Part shown: positions 12,431-24,863 of the stretch, one piece after another
Position numbering within the stretch: the first letter of the stretch is position 1
How the letters are laid out: every line of letters begins with the position of its first letter
Origin: Lycium barbarum
Lineage: Eukaryota; Streptophyta; Magnoliopsida; Solanales; Solanaceae
Direction of reading: 5' to 3'
Assembly: GCF_019175385.1 (NCBI RefSeq)
Contig: NC_083339.1
Coordinates: 109,229,601-109,293,600 of the forward strand
DNA: 64,000 nt
Notes under the pieces: generated by a model
Seen by the model: only the letters and a program-made list of their open reading frames with translations
What the model was told of the DNA's origin: nothing
The model's database searches: none
Position numbers and translations under genes: made by a program

Positions 12431-12472
12431 CCTTGTCGTTCGAGGACGAACGACTGTTTAATTGGTATCTGA
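12431..12472 (+). other. 3' signal in place of a polypurine tract
   Basis: The words CTTGTCGTTCGAGGACGAAC are those that normally end the polyprotein region of related gypsy elements. Between them and the LTR there is no purine run, only AATTGGTATCTGA (12460-12472). C and D have the same word here (31707-31719 and, mutated, 40357-40369, minus strand). Confidence 0.7.
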
Positions 12473-15408
12473 TGTAACGACCCGTTTCGTCGTTACTGTA
12501 AAAAATTCCAAAATATCTGTAACTGTGTCATCCTGGACCTTTCCTTTTGCTAAAGTATTTCCGACGGACATCTAGCCTAGCGGTACCCGTTGTATGGAAG
12601 AGAGTCAAGCATCAAATTTCGGGTCGAAGACCCAGTTAAACCACCCAGTGCTAGGCTGAGCGCTATAGCGGTTGCGCTCTGGCGGCCCTGGCCCCGCTGA
12701 AGCATTAGTGTGGTGTTGGAATCAGCCTGCTGCAGCGTCTATGCGAGCCCTGCAGCGCTGCCGCTGAAGCGATGACGTGTAGTTAAATTCACTATTTAAG
12801 AAATTATTTCGGGAATTGGTCCCATTTTTCACAACCCTAACTTCCAGCTGCCCTGGCCTTTTGGAAAGCCTAAAATTCAAATTTGTTGATCATGGAAATC
12901 CTTCTAACACATTCCAATTCTTCATCCACCTAGTAAGTTACTCCTAAGAGTCTCCACCCGGAGAACCATCTAATGGGTATTACAAGTCCCTAGAGTTGGA
13001 GTAATGATGGGTTAGCTTTATCTTTCACATGAACTCCATTAAATAATCTCCCATCTTCTCCACCCAAATGAGTTAATAACCTAGATTCCTACCTTCCTGC
13101 TTCTTAAAAATAAGTTCTTCCATGGATCTTGGAAATGGGCCTTTCTCAATATAAGCTTAAAAATTGGTAAATCACCTAGTGTAGTAGTAGATGGAATCTA
13201 GAAATGGGTTAAGATCCCAAACCTTCCTTAATTATCTGAAATCTCTTATGAGGGTCCTAATGGTAATTTCTATTCTTGGGCCTCATGTTATCTCCAAGCT
13301 CTTTCATGCGGATTACGATGTGGTGATCGAGTTTAAGAAAGCAATGGATGTTCGTGGCACCCACTCGGCTATGAGGTAGGTTATGGCTTCCTTCTTGATA
13401 GACTCCGGTTAGTTTCCTATATTTATGTATTAGAAGGAATGGAAACTGCATGTGTAAGAATTGGAGATTTGGGATGGGATCCTAGGATGGTTTTGTTGTC
13501 TGATTTGTATGTTCGGGCTTGTGGCCTGTAGATTCTTTTGGATGTTTGAGTTGGTTTTCGTTAGTATCGGTGGATTTTATTTGACTTGGGAGTAGTGGGT
13601 GATACCTATTTTCTGTGTCTCACGATGAGAATTTTCGTAATATGTGATTAAGTGTGTTATGCTATTAATGCTGAATCTAGTTGATAAATGGAAGGATAAA
13701 ATGAACCAACGGTTGCAATTGAGTTCTAGATTGAGTAGGAATGAATGCCTTATGAGTAGGAGGTGAATTTACTTGTATTAAGCTAATAGGCTAATAAAGG
13801 AAGAGCGGTAACATTGTATTGCGACTGATTTGATCTATGGTGTTGGCTTGATACCACGAGTGAGTAATTGGTATTGAGAATTGTTGTTACTAATTTTTGT
13901 GTTATGGTGGTACCTTAATTTGCTGTTGATACATGGATAGAATTCCGTATGACTTGTGTAGATATTGATGTTAGTATTGGCATACCCATGTTAGTATTAG
14001 TGACTTTGATATTTAGTTGGCACACCTATTGTTGGTGTTTGTGATTCAGACATATTGATGGCGTACCCATTGTTGATACTTGTGATATTGAGAATGATTA
14101 TTGATGTTGATACATGCATTGCACGCACTCTCATTCTTCATGATACACTGTTGATACCTTGATGATACTTGATGAAACACTGTGATGAGCTGGGCTCAGT
14201 TTTACTTGAGTGACATGAGAGTCCGATATCTGATGTTCTTCTCGAAATCATGGATTGAGTGAATTGATACTTGATGAAAACTCTTTTTACTTGAGTGACG
14301 TGAGAGCTTGATATCCGATGAACATTCCAAAATCGTGGATTGAGAGAGCGCATGGACTCCGCGGGTCCCCAGGGCGGTGCTGGTGAGAACCCCTCATGGG
14401 CAAAGATCTGGGCTCCCGTCTGTCTGTTGGGAAAAGATCTAGGACTGGTGATACTTAGACTTCACGAGTCACTTTGGGTTGTACTACTAGATGTTGATAT
14501 TTCTGTCCGGAGTACATGTGTACACAGCTTTGGAATGACATTGCATTGCAGCATGGCTTGTTTGAGATGATTTTGTGTTTCTTGTGATATTGGATTCAGA
14601 TTAATATATTGAGACTTGACACAATTGGGATTAGATGCTACTTAGGCGATGATGTATAGATTATCTGTGACTTTTTCTGGTTGGTTTATCTTGTGGATCA
14701 TTCATAGGATCAGCTGTATGTTTGGCCTCTAAAGGTTGTAGACTAAAGATATCATAGTGAAAAGTCAACTCCTAGATTTAAAACGAATGATATTAATGAT
14801 ATATGATTGTTGTGATATTGTTGTGGATCTGGCTTGTGGTTATTAGTGGAAGGTAATTGAGTTAAGGGTCTTGGTGTCATATTGTGCGAAGAATAGACGT
14901 AGGACTTGATTTAGTTGCTGATCATGTTTATTTGTGACTTTTTTTTTTACTGATATGTGTTTCTGACCATTGTCGGCCTATGATACTTACTCAGTACACG
15001 TTGACTGTACTGATTCTGCTCTTGCTACACCCTTTTCGGGTGTAGAGTGTTTCAGGTGATTGATTGCAACATGTTCGGAAATGCGCGGTGCCTAATCTAA
15101 AAGCCTCCCCCCACTTCATTCCGGAATGGAAGATGGGTCTTATAAAGTTGTGGTAATTCGTATCATTTAGTCGTTCTTATACTAGTCTAGACCAGGTCGT
15201 GGGAATTTGAAAGGAGTCCTTATTTATTTAATGGTTGTAAATATTTTCAATACTTGAGTTTATTAGATAATTGATTTCCGCTGTTAATGGTACTTATTTA
15301 TTGGAATATTCAATTTGGCTTTACTCGATTAATGTGTTATTGATTGAGGGTTTGCCTACCGAGGAGAGAAAGGTAGGTGCCCGCGCGATCCTAAATTGGG
15401 TCATGACA
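12473..15408 (+). repeat. 3' LTR of element A
   Basis: This 2936-bp repeat begins TGTAACGACCCG and ends GGTCATGACA. It matches the 5' LTR throughout, with a cluster of palindromic words (12640-12775) followed by TATTTAAG (about 12793). Differences between the LTRs are plain in most lines, so the insertion is not recent. Confidence 0.85.
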
Positions 15409-15413
15409 CCATG

Positions 15414-15938
15414 AACAGGAGTATTAGTTATCTAGGGCTTAAGGTAATAAAAAGTTATGGAATGGAATGGAAATAAAGGCCATTAAGTTTTTACATTAAA
15501 GAATATGATTGAATGACTAATTGACATATTTATTCTTGTACAACAAAAAAATAGGGAAATTATTAAAATGAAAATGAGAAAAAAATCCTTTGGCAAAAAA
15601 GAAGTGTCACATCACTCTTTTTTTGCCTCGAAATTTTTTGTTTTCCCTCCACACTCGAGAATTTTTTTTATGTTTAATTATATATGTATGTGTAACCTCA
15701 AGCCACATTCTCTAATATGTTTATCCACTTCCGTGATACGATTGTGATGTGATGTATAACTAACTTGTCAAGTTGTTAAATTTTCAAATTGAAAATTAAT
15801 AGTGTATCGTATATAGTAGTGTATCGTATAGAGTAGTGGTAATATATAAATGGATTATCATGCACAAATCTATGAGTTGTGGTCAACCTTCAGCATAAAT
15901 TTTCATTTTCTCGACCTGGGAATGCCACTTATAGGAGC
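15414..15938. other. Unassigned AT-rich DNA between A and F
   Basis: The first two bases complete the target duplication of the hAT MITE, so this is the pre-insertion neighbour of that MITE. It contains poly-A and poly-T runs, a 'tagtgtatcgtata' pair in tandem near 15803-15835, and no open frame of note. No feature recognised. Confidence 0.45.
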
Positions 15939-18481
15939 TGTAACACCATAAATCTAGGTTAGGTGTGTATGTGTACAATGAGTGTTGATGTGACATATCA
16001 GCTACATGAATTCTTTCGAGATGAATTTGGGTAAAAGATAGCCGTTTTGAAGTCAAACCAAATAGTGAAGTTCGTAAGAGTTCTTAAAATCATCTAAGTC
16101 TGCGGTAGTCCTGACTTATGCCCACGTTTTTGGTAGTTACATTAGGAATCTGTGAAAACTCAATACATAAAAGTTGTAGACGTTTGAAACACCTTTCCAT
16201 CCATATAAGGTTGAGCTCAAACAGAGCTCCGTGCTAGAGTTATGCCTATTTTACTGAAAGCTGTCGACAAAGTTGAAAACATAAAATTTTGACTAAATAT
16301 GAAAATGGACCTAGGAGATTGCTGAGCTATGCTTAAAGCGAGCTAGGGTCATGCTATAAAACTCGCTCAGCGAGGTGTGGGGTCCCAAAATGAAAAATTT
16401 CAGAAAAATTGGCTAAGTATAAAATGGACCTAGGGGCTCGCTGAGCTAAGCTCAAAGCGAGATAGGGTCATGCTATAGACCTCGCTCAGCGAGGTGTTGG
16501 ATCCAAAATGCCCTATCCAATAAATTCAACACTTTAATTGAAATTTCATTTATCAGACATTCCAACTACGTAGAAAACCCTTGAAGGATGACTTTTTTAG
16601 AGCAAACAATCCTAAGGCTTCCACAATACATCTAAGGTAAGTTCTTGATAAATTCCTATGATTTTTACCTTAATCTAATGAAGATTAACACTAGAAACCT
16701 CACCTATTCCATAGATTGTGAAAATTCGATTGAAGAACGGTGGAAGAAGAAAGTTGTTGGGAATTGGTTGTGAGGTAAGTTTCTGAAATTTAAGTATAGT
16801 TATGGAGATTTATTTTGGGTTTTATACCCTCTATATACCGTTAGAATCCATGGGTGAATCGCATGAAAGCAAGAATATGAAATTGGCTTAAAAACTCTAG
16901 TTTTCAAAAAGGGTGGGTATTCAAAAGAATAGTGTAAAGTCCTAGTCTTTCTCATCTAAATCGATTGTAGAGTGATTGTTGAACCTCGAAAAAACCCATT
17001 TGCTAGGTTTTAGCGGGAATTGAGGTATGTGTTCTTTTTCTGAAAATGTTTTGGATGTATGTCTATTTTTTGGAAATCTTCTTTGAAGTACGTTTAAGTT
17101 GTGAAAGCATGATCGATGTTTGAGAATTCTACTTTGATTGTTTGTATTAGTTAAAACCCTAGTTTGGTGGTTGTTTTTTGTTGAACTTGTTTTCGAAATA
17201 AAAGATGATATTTGAATAAGGTCATGCGCGTGTAGGGTCAAGTCCGCATCAAACCTTATACGAATTATACTTTTGTGATGAACATGTTTTGCCCTAATAT
17301 GGATGATTAAACTTACTTCTCTAGAGGTTGGAACTTTAAACATGTTTTCGTTGAATGAGTTTCTTGAACTTGAGTGAATGATTTGGACATCAATTTCTAA
17401 ATTTATTGTGACTTGAAATACCTCTATTGTGAGAAGATTACTTGAGAAATGAATTCGGCTATAAGCCATGATTGATGATTCGGTTGATATGTCATGATAT
17501 GTATTTGGTTGTGTTTGGGCCTTTATGGGAAAGCTATGCTAGTCCAGAAGACGATTAGCCATTATGGATCCTAACGTATCGTTTTTTAGAATTGTTATGT
17601 CAGTCCAGAGGTCAATTGACCTCCGAGGCGTGTAGCCCGGTGCATCTATTGTTGTGCTAGTCCAGATGATGATTAGACTGCGTGGGGGTAATAGCCCTAG
17701 TGTATCGAATGATTGTTCGCCCGTGAGTTGACATGCATTGATTCTTTGATTATCTATAAGTTGGCTTGTTGATGATTTCAGATTCTTAAGTGAAAGACTT
17801 GATGTGGTAAACAGTAAATGAGTTAAGCTTGGGTATTCTTTATTATTGGTTTCTCTATGATGATTTTTGTTAAGTTTGATGTTTTACTCTGACTCTGGAT
17901 TTTAAACTGTTGCATAGATACTGCTTTACTGATTTTTTTTCTATCTTATCTTGTTTTATTAACTATTGCCCCTTAGACACTTACTGAGTACCCAGTACTC
18001 AGACATAACATTGTTGTTTTTCATGGTGTGTCAGTTAACTTAGAGGAGCAAGTTCGTGATACATGTGCGAACTAGAAGAACTTGCTACTTTCAAACTTAT
18101 TGGTGAGCCCAACCCTTGTTCATGAGACACCCCTATATTAGTTATTGCTTTTAGTTTGGGGGCTGCGTCACGAAGTTAGACTATTCGTTATCTATCATCT
18201 TAGAGGATCCATAGATAAACGTTAATAATATGGGTAGTGATTGAAGTCATTGTTTGACTCATTAGGTATTGCTACGTTCTTATGACGCTACATTTATATT
18301 AGACTTTCGCTGTTTTATTCATAACTGTGATCATGATCAATTAGCTATTTATAATTTGTTGGAATAAATAATGAAAGATTATTAAAAAGGAACTTGATGT
18401 TTATTGATTCATAAGGTGCTTCCAGAGTTGTTTGTAGCATCGGATGCCTGTTACATCCAGGGTCGGGTTTGGGGCGTGACA
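15939..18481 (+). repeat. 5' LTR of truncated element F
   Basis: It begins TGTAACACCATAAATC and ends GGGGCGTGACA, followed at once by a primer site (AGCTTGGTATCAAAGCC, 18482-18498). It is 2543 bp long. Words such as 'cttactgagtacccagtactcaga' (in part, near 17980) are typical of gypsy LTRs. A 175-codon open frame on the minus strand (16942-17469) has no recognisable domain and lies wholly inside the LTR, so I do not call it a gene. No matching 3' LTR is in the window. Confidence 0.75.
16278..16506. repeat. Tandem pair of about 120 bp with CGCTCAGCGAG palindromes
   Basis: The phrase AAAATGGACCTAGG occurs at about 16302 and 16421, each time followed by a GCTGAGC word, AAAGCGAG, AGGGTCATGCTATA and CTCGCTCAGCGAGGTG. 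The last is a near-perfect palindrome and is the 'keyword' of this LTR family. Confidence 0.8.
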
Positions 18482-18768
18482 AGCTTGGTATCAAAGCCTA
18501 TGTTTAGAAGCGTCCTAGATTTGGTATGTGTCGGTGGAGCTGTGTCTTGTGGAATCTTCTTCGTGTAGCTTGATCACTTGCATGACCGAATGACTACCGG
18601 GACATTTATAGGTGTTTCTCATTCTTCTTGATTATAGATTGTTCTATAGAGCTTGAACTTTTCTCTAGGATTGTTCCGACGTGTTCGTTATTTGTGCCTC
18701 GCGAGAATGGCTTTAACTATTGCTGCAATTTCTAACCTAGTGAACAATGGTGCCATGAGGTGCATGTA
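18482..18768 (+). other. Primer site, leader and first gag codons of element F
   Basis: A primer site adjoins the LTR. About 220 bases later an ATG (18707) opens a short frame (MALTIAAISNLVNNGAM) that ends in a stop within 25 codons. The sequence then changes character, so the element is cut off here. No pol follows. Confidence 0.5.
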
Positions 18769-19508
18769 GACACGTGATTTTTGATCCTCCCAGGACGTTT
18801 TCACTGTCTTATTGACTAGTTTTCCTTTTTATTTTCAATGTTGTATTGACTAATTTTCCTTTTTAGTCTAATCTTTGACAATTTTAACTTTTATTTCCTT
18901 TTTAGTAGGTTTTTATTAGAGAATTTGAAAACCGCAAAAAGAGTTTTTAGAATATAAGTTTTGTTTTAATTTGCAACAAAAGAAAATTTCCCAAAAAATA
19001 CGTTTTTATCTATTTTAGTTAATTTTCAAGTTAAAGATTGTAATAAATAAGTATCGAGTAACTGAGTATTTTTAATCTTGTTTTTTTTTTTTAAATTAGG
19101 AGTTGTAGTTTTATCAACTAAAAAAAAAGGAGAACCAATAGTGTATTGCCACTTGGCAAAATTCCATCCTATCTACCCAAAAAGCACATCCTACTTGGGA
19201 AGGGAATATTTCATTTTTCCTTCCTAAGATATTTCTATCCACACGGGCATTTTGGGAAAAGGGGATAAAGAAACACACTCAAAACCCTACACCAAAACAC
19301 ACACACGCATACTATAGAAGGAAAAGAAGGGAAGAAACCTATAGCGACTACACTCAAAATGGAATCAGCCCCATAGCTTAGAGTTAGTAGGGGAATTGAA
19401 CTAAAAGTGAAAAATGAGTTTTTCAGTTGAGTGTGAGTCCTTCAACTTTTAAAATTAGGTAGAAGTGACAATTAACTAATTAATGTTAATGAGGTCAAAC
19501 CCATAACT
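18769..19508. other. Unassigned DNA, possibly another LTR fragment and the MULE left end
   Basis: It opens with TGTAGACACGTGATTTTTGA, which looks like the 5' end of a further LTR family, but no matching TCTACA-type end is visible. Near 19453-19464 AATTAGGTAGAA is an exact inverted match to 60482-60493, so the left end of the MULE could lie here and continue at 28184 after element B. No coding frame is recognised. Confidence 0.35.
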
Positions 19509-19513
19509 CCAGC

Positions 19514-21703
19514 TATTACACCCCTCGTGTTCGTAGTGGTAGGACCTATGGGTTCCTAGTCGGGTATGCCCTTAGAATAGAGACTCGAGCCCGAGTTTGG
19601 AGGTAGGAAGTGCCTCCCGTGTACGAGGGTACCAGCAGATATTCTTTGCAATTTATAGAGTTAGAAGTTGAACGAATCAAATCGACGCGATCTGAACTGA
19701 ATTAGAAAAATCTACAGAACACCAGTCATCATCGACGGGTCATCGACATGGACGACGGACCGTCGATGTGCGGCATCGATAGGGTCCCGCAGCCTTGCAT
19801 CTGCAGGCGCAGGTCGACGGACATTCGACACGTTGACGGGCCGTCGACCCGCTAGTCGAACCGGACCGCTGTAGCCTTTTGGCTTCCAAGTATAAATAGG
19901 TGGTTCACGACCTTATTTCATATTTTTCCTCCATTCCAAATCATAAAAACCCTAATATATTCTCTCCCAATATTTTCCATCATATTAGTGAAGATTTGAC
20001 AAGATCCGGACCTCGTAGACCCGATCTTGTGAAGGAGAAAGTTGGTTCTAGGGTTTCTTCAAGGTTGTGAAGCTTAAAGAGTTGAAGTTGAAGTGATTCT
20101 TGGGATTTTTGACCTCTCAAGGTATGTAAATGATTTCTTCCCTTGTATTTGAGTTTATTATTAAGAGTTTTAGTGAACTAAGTAAAGAGAAGGTATTTGT
20201 GGGAGTGGTAAGTTAATGAAGGACAAGATGGTGACTTGGGGTTAATTTTAAGAGATGATTGGGAATGCATTTAAGTATATTTTTGATATATATGTGTGTG
20301 TGTGTGTGTCGTCATCGTGTTGTGGGTGTTGTGGTTGATGTTGGGTCGAATGAGAAGTTGAAGAGTTGTTAAGCTTATAAGGAAAATGTTGCCCATAAAT
20401 TGTCAAGCTCTATTCATGTTTTAAATGATTAGTAAGCGAGGTAAATAGCCTAATTAAGCCCTATGTTATCTTAATTGTAGACTTGCAAGTTCGAGAGGTA
20501 GAAGTTGGACGATTGAGTATACTTCAAGGTATGTTAAGGCCATTTTTTCCTTCTTTTGGCATGATCCTATGACATGATCCCACAAGTAAGTAATCGAGCT
20601 TCCATATTACTCTACCCTTAGAAGCATTAGAAGTATTTCAGTCTTTGATGTTCATGTATCTCGTTCATGAGTGATCCTTCTGTTCATGGGTCCAGTCTTA
20701 TGTAGCCAGCTCTGTGCATACAGTTTATTCATGCATTACATCCATTATATATTTATGTACATTGACCCGTGACTAGAAGGCGTTATATACGCGAATATTA
20801 GATATATGTGAAGTATGAGAAGAGATATTGGGGTTATACACGCATTACCACTATGATGATGATATTGATTATGGCCACAGAGGAGCCGATATGATATGAT
20901 GAGATGCCATAGAGGCTTTACAGGCATTATATATGCACACACATCAGGTGTTATATACGCACATATATCAGGTGTTATATACGTACACATATATAGATGC
21001 ATGACCATCGTTGGTAGGCATGAGCATGCATATTATGTGCCCACAGAGGCATTGTCAGTTATACAAATTTATGCAGATTTAGGCAGATACTAGTTCATAC
21101 AAGTACATGCAGTCATTCATTTCAGTTTATGAGTTCAGATCTTATCCATGATTCTTATGTATATATGATCTTCTTATGCCTTACATACTCGGTACATTTT
21201 CCGTACTGACTCCCCGTTTCTCGGGGGGCTGCGTTTATGCTCGCAAGTACAGGGAGACAGATAGGTGGTCCAGCTCAATAGGACCTCTAGATCTAGCAGT
21301 GGTCAGTACGCTCCATTTGATCCAGAGCTACAGTCAGTTTTGGTATGCCCCTTTTGAGATGTGTATACATATTGGTAGAACGGGGCCTTGCCCCGTCCTT
21401 TATGCAGCTTTTATTCCATTAGAGGTCTGTAGACAGTTGTATGTAGTAGTAAGACGATGTAGCCTTGTCGGCTTTTATTCTCTTGGGTACAGTATATGTA
21501 GCAGCCTAGTTGGCTTGCACTGTTCTTCCGCATATTGTGTATATATATGCAGATTGTACAGAGTTCTGATGTTTTCCTCTTATGAGATCTGTCTTTGCCA
21601 TTTATGGGACTTTGATGTCCAGTATGTTTCAAATATGAGTTTATAGGTGTTTGGTCGCTAGTGGTCAGACACTCGTCACGACTCATCGGTTTGGGTCGTG
21701 ACA
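19514..21703 (+). repeat. Left LTR of B, inverted relative to expectation
   Basis: Read on the + strand it starts at the U3 end (TATTACACCCCTCGTG) and ends GGGTCGTGACA, so its transcription polarity is rightward, into the element. It is the reverse complement of 25974-28183: for example 'cttgcaagttcgagaggtag' near 20482 pairs with its complement near 27115. Its TATA box is TATAAATA at 19891, preceded by TCGACGG..CCGTCGA palindromes (19740-19860). A (GT)n tract at 20291-20309 corresponds to the much longer (AC)n(AT)n of the right copy. Confidence 0.9.
19740..19898 (+). promoter_or_regulatory. Promoter of the left LTR, pointing into the element
   Basis: Palindromic words of the type GACGGNCCGTCGA are clustered at 19740-19860 and followed by TATAAATA at 19891-19898. 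Because this LTR is inverted, its transcript would run antisense through pol toward the sense promoter of the right LTR. Confidence 0.55.
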
Positions 21704-21714
21704 CTCCCTCCCTT
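21704..21714 (-). other. Polypurine tract of B
   Basis: On the minus strand AAGGGAGGGAG precedes the left LTR directly, after the conserved words ATTCGAGGACGAATG (21724-21738). It primes plus-strand synthesis in such elements. Its exact abutment to the wrong end of the LTR is what makes B unusual. Confidence 0.8.
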
Positions 21715-21919
21715 AGAAACATTCGTCCTCGAATGTTCGAACAATCCTGGGATATAAAAAAAATTTGGCAGAGTTTCCCCTATACTCATACCAATCTATC
21801 CTGCATGCAGCAACCCAAAATAATGCCACACAGGGCCACATACTATAACACATAATACCATGGCCTCACACGACCAAACACAATAACTGAAGTGAAATAA
21901 TACCTGGGGGCGATGATGC

Positions 21920-23197
21920 CTCAGATCAAACCTCCTGTACTGCTAGGAACAAATACGGGTACTCAGTCTTCATTTCCTCTTCCGCTTCCTAAGTCACTTC
22001 CTCAATATTCTTTTCCTCCACAAGAATTTAACGGAGGCTATGTCCTTGGTCCGCAGCCGACGGACCTGTCTGCCCAATATAGCCACTGAAACTTCCTCGT
22101 ATAATAACTGCTTGGTCACCTGGATGTCATCCACTGGTACCACTTTTGAAGGATCTCCGATACACTTACGAAGCATAGATAAATGAAATACTAAATGTAG
22201 CGACTCTAACTCAGAAGGCAATTCTAGCTCATATGCCACTGTGCCCACTATATGAATGATCTTATACGGCCCAATATATCGAGGGCTCAACTTACCCTTC
22301 TTGCAAAACCTCATCACTCCTTTCATAGGCGAAACTTTCAGGAATACCCAATTGCCTATCTCGAACTCTAGCTTACGTCGTCGATTATCCGCATAAGATT
22401 TCTGTCGACTCCGAGCCATTAGCAACCGCTCTCTAATCACTTTCACCTTATCAACGACCTGCTGAATTAAGTCTGGGCCTACTAACTGATTCTCCCCGAC
22501 ATCGAACCACCCTATGGGTGATCTACATCTCCGCCCATATAAGGCCTCATAAGGAGCCATCTGAATACTAGAATGGTAACTGTTGTTATATGCAAACTCG
22601 ATAAGAGGCAAATGATCATCTCACTGCCTTGAAAGTCAAGTACACAAGCTCTAAGCATATCCTCAAGGGTTTGTATAGTACGCTCTTCCTGTCCATCTGT
22701 TTGGGGGTCAAACGCAGTACTAAGACTCACCTGAGTCCCCAATCTTTGTTGAAAAGACTTCTAGAATTTGGCTGTGAACTGTGCTCCCCTATATGAAATA
22801 ATGGCTATAGGAACACCATGAAGTCGTACAATCTCCTGAAGATAAATCCTTGCATAATCCTCGGCTGCATAAGTAGTTCTGACAGGCATAAAGTGAGCTG
22901 ACTTTTAAGACTATCAACTATGACCCATATCGAATCACACTTCCGCTGAGTACGGGGCAACCCTGTAATAAAGTCCATATTAATTACCTCCCACTTCCAT
23001 GTCAGAATCTCGATAGCCTGCAATAGACCTCCAGGCTTCTGGTGCTCTATTTTGACCTGTTGACAATTTGGACACTGAGTGACAAATTTTGCTATATCTC
23101 TCTTCATACTATCCCACCAATAAAATTCTTTGAGATCATGGTACATCTTTGTTGAGCCTGGATGAATAGAATAGCGAGAGTAATGTGCCTCCCCCAT
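21920..23197 (-). pseudogene. Integrase and chromodomain of B
   Basis: The order on the minus strand is as follows. The zinc-binding region has H..H and CPNCQQVK (about 23040-23190). The catalytic core starts at MDFITGLP (first Asp), and a frameshift follows near 22910. Then comes TAFDPQTDGQEERTIQ with the catalytic Glu (about 22690). The C-terminal domain has [22 protein letters not shown] and LKVSPMKG (22290-22600). The chromodomain part (LRTKDIASVKFLW) breaks near 22010 into another frame that ends in EEMKTEYPYLF with a stop in place of the usual Trp. These are the domains and motifs of a Del/Tekay chromovirus. At least three frameshifts or stops make it inactive. Confidence 0.85.
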
Positions 23198-23242
23198 AAC
23201 CTGCTGACGGAGTCCTGCAATATTAGGAACACATAACTTACC

Positions 23243-24025
23243 TCAACACCTGACCACTCCATCACCTGTAATCACAAAGGGTGTCTTTTCTTTCTGAGGT
23301 GCTGTATCTCGGTAGTGAACTAAAACAGAATCCTCATACTGACGCTCCTTTATCTCTACTACCAAGGATGATACTGCTGTGTCTTGAACAGTAACTCCCG
23401 CATCCCCCGAATCTATCAATCGAACTCCGAGGCTAGCTAATCGATGAACCTCACGAACCATTTCTCTTCTCTCTAGCGGCACGTGTGACCGGCTACCCAT
23501 AGATTTACGACTAAGGGCATCGGCTACTACGTTAGCCTTCCTGGGATGGTACAGAATATCCATATCATAGTCTTTTAACCACTCTAACCATCGCCTCTGA
23601 CGCAAGTTCAAGTCCTTCTGCTTAAAGATGTACTGGAGACTCTTACGAAAAGTATAGATATCAACATGGACACTGTATAAGTAGTGTCTCCATATCTTCA
23701 AGGCATGAATCATTGCCGCTAACTCAAGCTCATGGGTTGGATAATTCTTCTCGTGCTTCTTCAACTGCCTAGAAGCAAAAGCGACAACCTTACCGTGCTG
23801 CATCAACACACAGCCTAATCCAACACCTGAGGCATCACAATATATGACATAGCCATTTGCGCCTTCTGGAAGAGTCAAAACTGGTGATGAAGTCAACTTA
23901 TCCTTCAACGTCTGAAAACTCTGCTCGCAAGCATCTATCCATTTAGCTGATTTCTGAGTCAATTTAGTCAATGGGGCTGAAAGAGAGGAAAATCCTTCTA
24001 CAAACCTTCTATAATAACTTGCCAA
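23243..24025 (-). pseudogene. RNase H domain of B
   Basis: The open frame begins in the RT connection ([18 protein letters not shown]) and continues through [17 protein letters not shown], with the catalytic Asp, then [19 protein letters not shown] and the DALSRK word that closes RNase H in this clade. It degrades the RNA strand during reverse transcription. It is separated from the RT by a frameshifted stretch (24026-24218) and from integrase by one more break near 23240. Confidence 0.9.
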
Positions 24026-24218
24026 GCCAAAGAAGCTACGTATCGCCGTTGGTGCCCTGGGCCTTGGCCAATTCTTTCACAGCCTCAATCTTCTGGGCAT
24101 CCACTATAATGCCTTCCTTCGAAATAATGTGACCCAGAAAAGACACAGAGTTCAACCAGAACTCACACTTAGAAAACTTGGCATACCACTCTTTTCCTTG
24201 AAGAATTCCAAGCACTGC

Positions 24219-24860
24219 TCATAGATGTTCTGCATGATCAGCCTCTGACGGCGAATAAACCAGAATATCGTCTATGATCACAATTACGAACAAATCTAGA
24301 AAAGGCCTGAATACACGATTCATCAAATCCATGAATACGGCTGGGGCATTAGTTAGCCCGAACGACATAACACGAAACTCATAGTGGCCATATCTAGTCC
24401 GGAATGCCGTCTTCGGAATGCCCTCTTCCTTTACCCTGACCTGGTGATATCCTGATCTCAAGTCTATCATCGAGAAATATTTAGCGCCTTGCAACTGATC
24501 GGATAAATCATCGATCCTAGGGAGCGGATACTTATTCTTTACAGTCACTTTGTTCAATTGCCTATAATCAATACACATTCGCAAAGAGCCATCCTTCTTT
24601 CTTACAAATAACACTGGCGCTCCACACGGTGATGTACTAGGCCTGATAAAACCCTTCTCGAGCAAATATTTCAACTGCTCTTTCAACTCCGCAGGTGCCA
24701 TCCTATAAGGAGGGATATATATTGGTTGAGTGTCTGGCAATAGGTCAATAGTAAAATCAATCTCCCTCTCTGGGGGAATGCCTGGAAGCTCATCTGGAAA
24801 CACTTCTGGGAACTCATTAACCACAGGAACAAACTGAAGAGTCGGCGACTCTGCTTGCAT
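24219..24860 (-). pseudogene. Reverse transcriptase of B
   Basis: Clear RT_1-type motifs appear in order: [77 protein letters not shown] and [10 protein letters not shown] with the two catalytic Asp. The frame opens after the protease and runs to a frameshift at 24219, a little before the thumb region. Within the open part no key residue is missing. Confidence 0.92.
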
Positions 24861-24863
24861 AAC

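Larger units (their letters stand above)
6033..15408 (+). mobile_element. Element A: pol-less LTR retrotransposon with antisense gene
   Basis: Two long direct repeats (6033-9022 and 12473-15408) begin TGTAAYGACCCGTTTCG and end TCRTGACA. They flank 3.45 kb that holds a primer site, an antisense gene and a 3' signal, but no gag, protease, reverse transcriptase or integrase. The 5-bp target duplication is exact: CCATG at 6028-6032 and 15409-15413. Size and lack of pol fit a large non-autonomous (LARD-like) element. It shares leader and 3' signal with C and D, so a C-type element is the likely helper. Confidence 0.85.

Noticed and set aside
16942..17469. 175-codon open frame (-)
   Set aside because: Wholly inside the LTR of F, of simple composition with no domain, and without any supporting neighbour.
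18769..19508. Complete LTR starting TGTAGACACGTG
   Set aside because: The start is LTR-like, but no matching end or primer site is found before 19513, so only an unassigned stretch is reported.
21176..21646. 156-codon open frame (+)
   Set aside because: It lies in the left LTR of B, and its mirror copy (26124-26501, minus) is in the right LTR. No domain; LTR sequence only.
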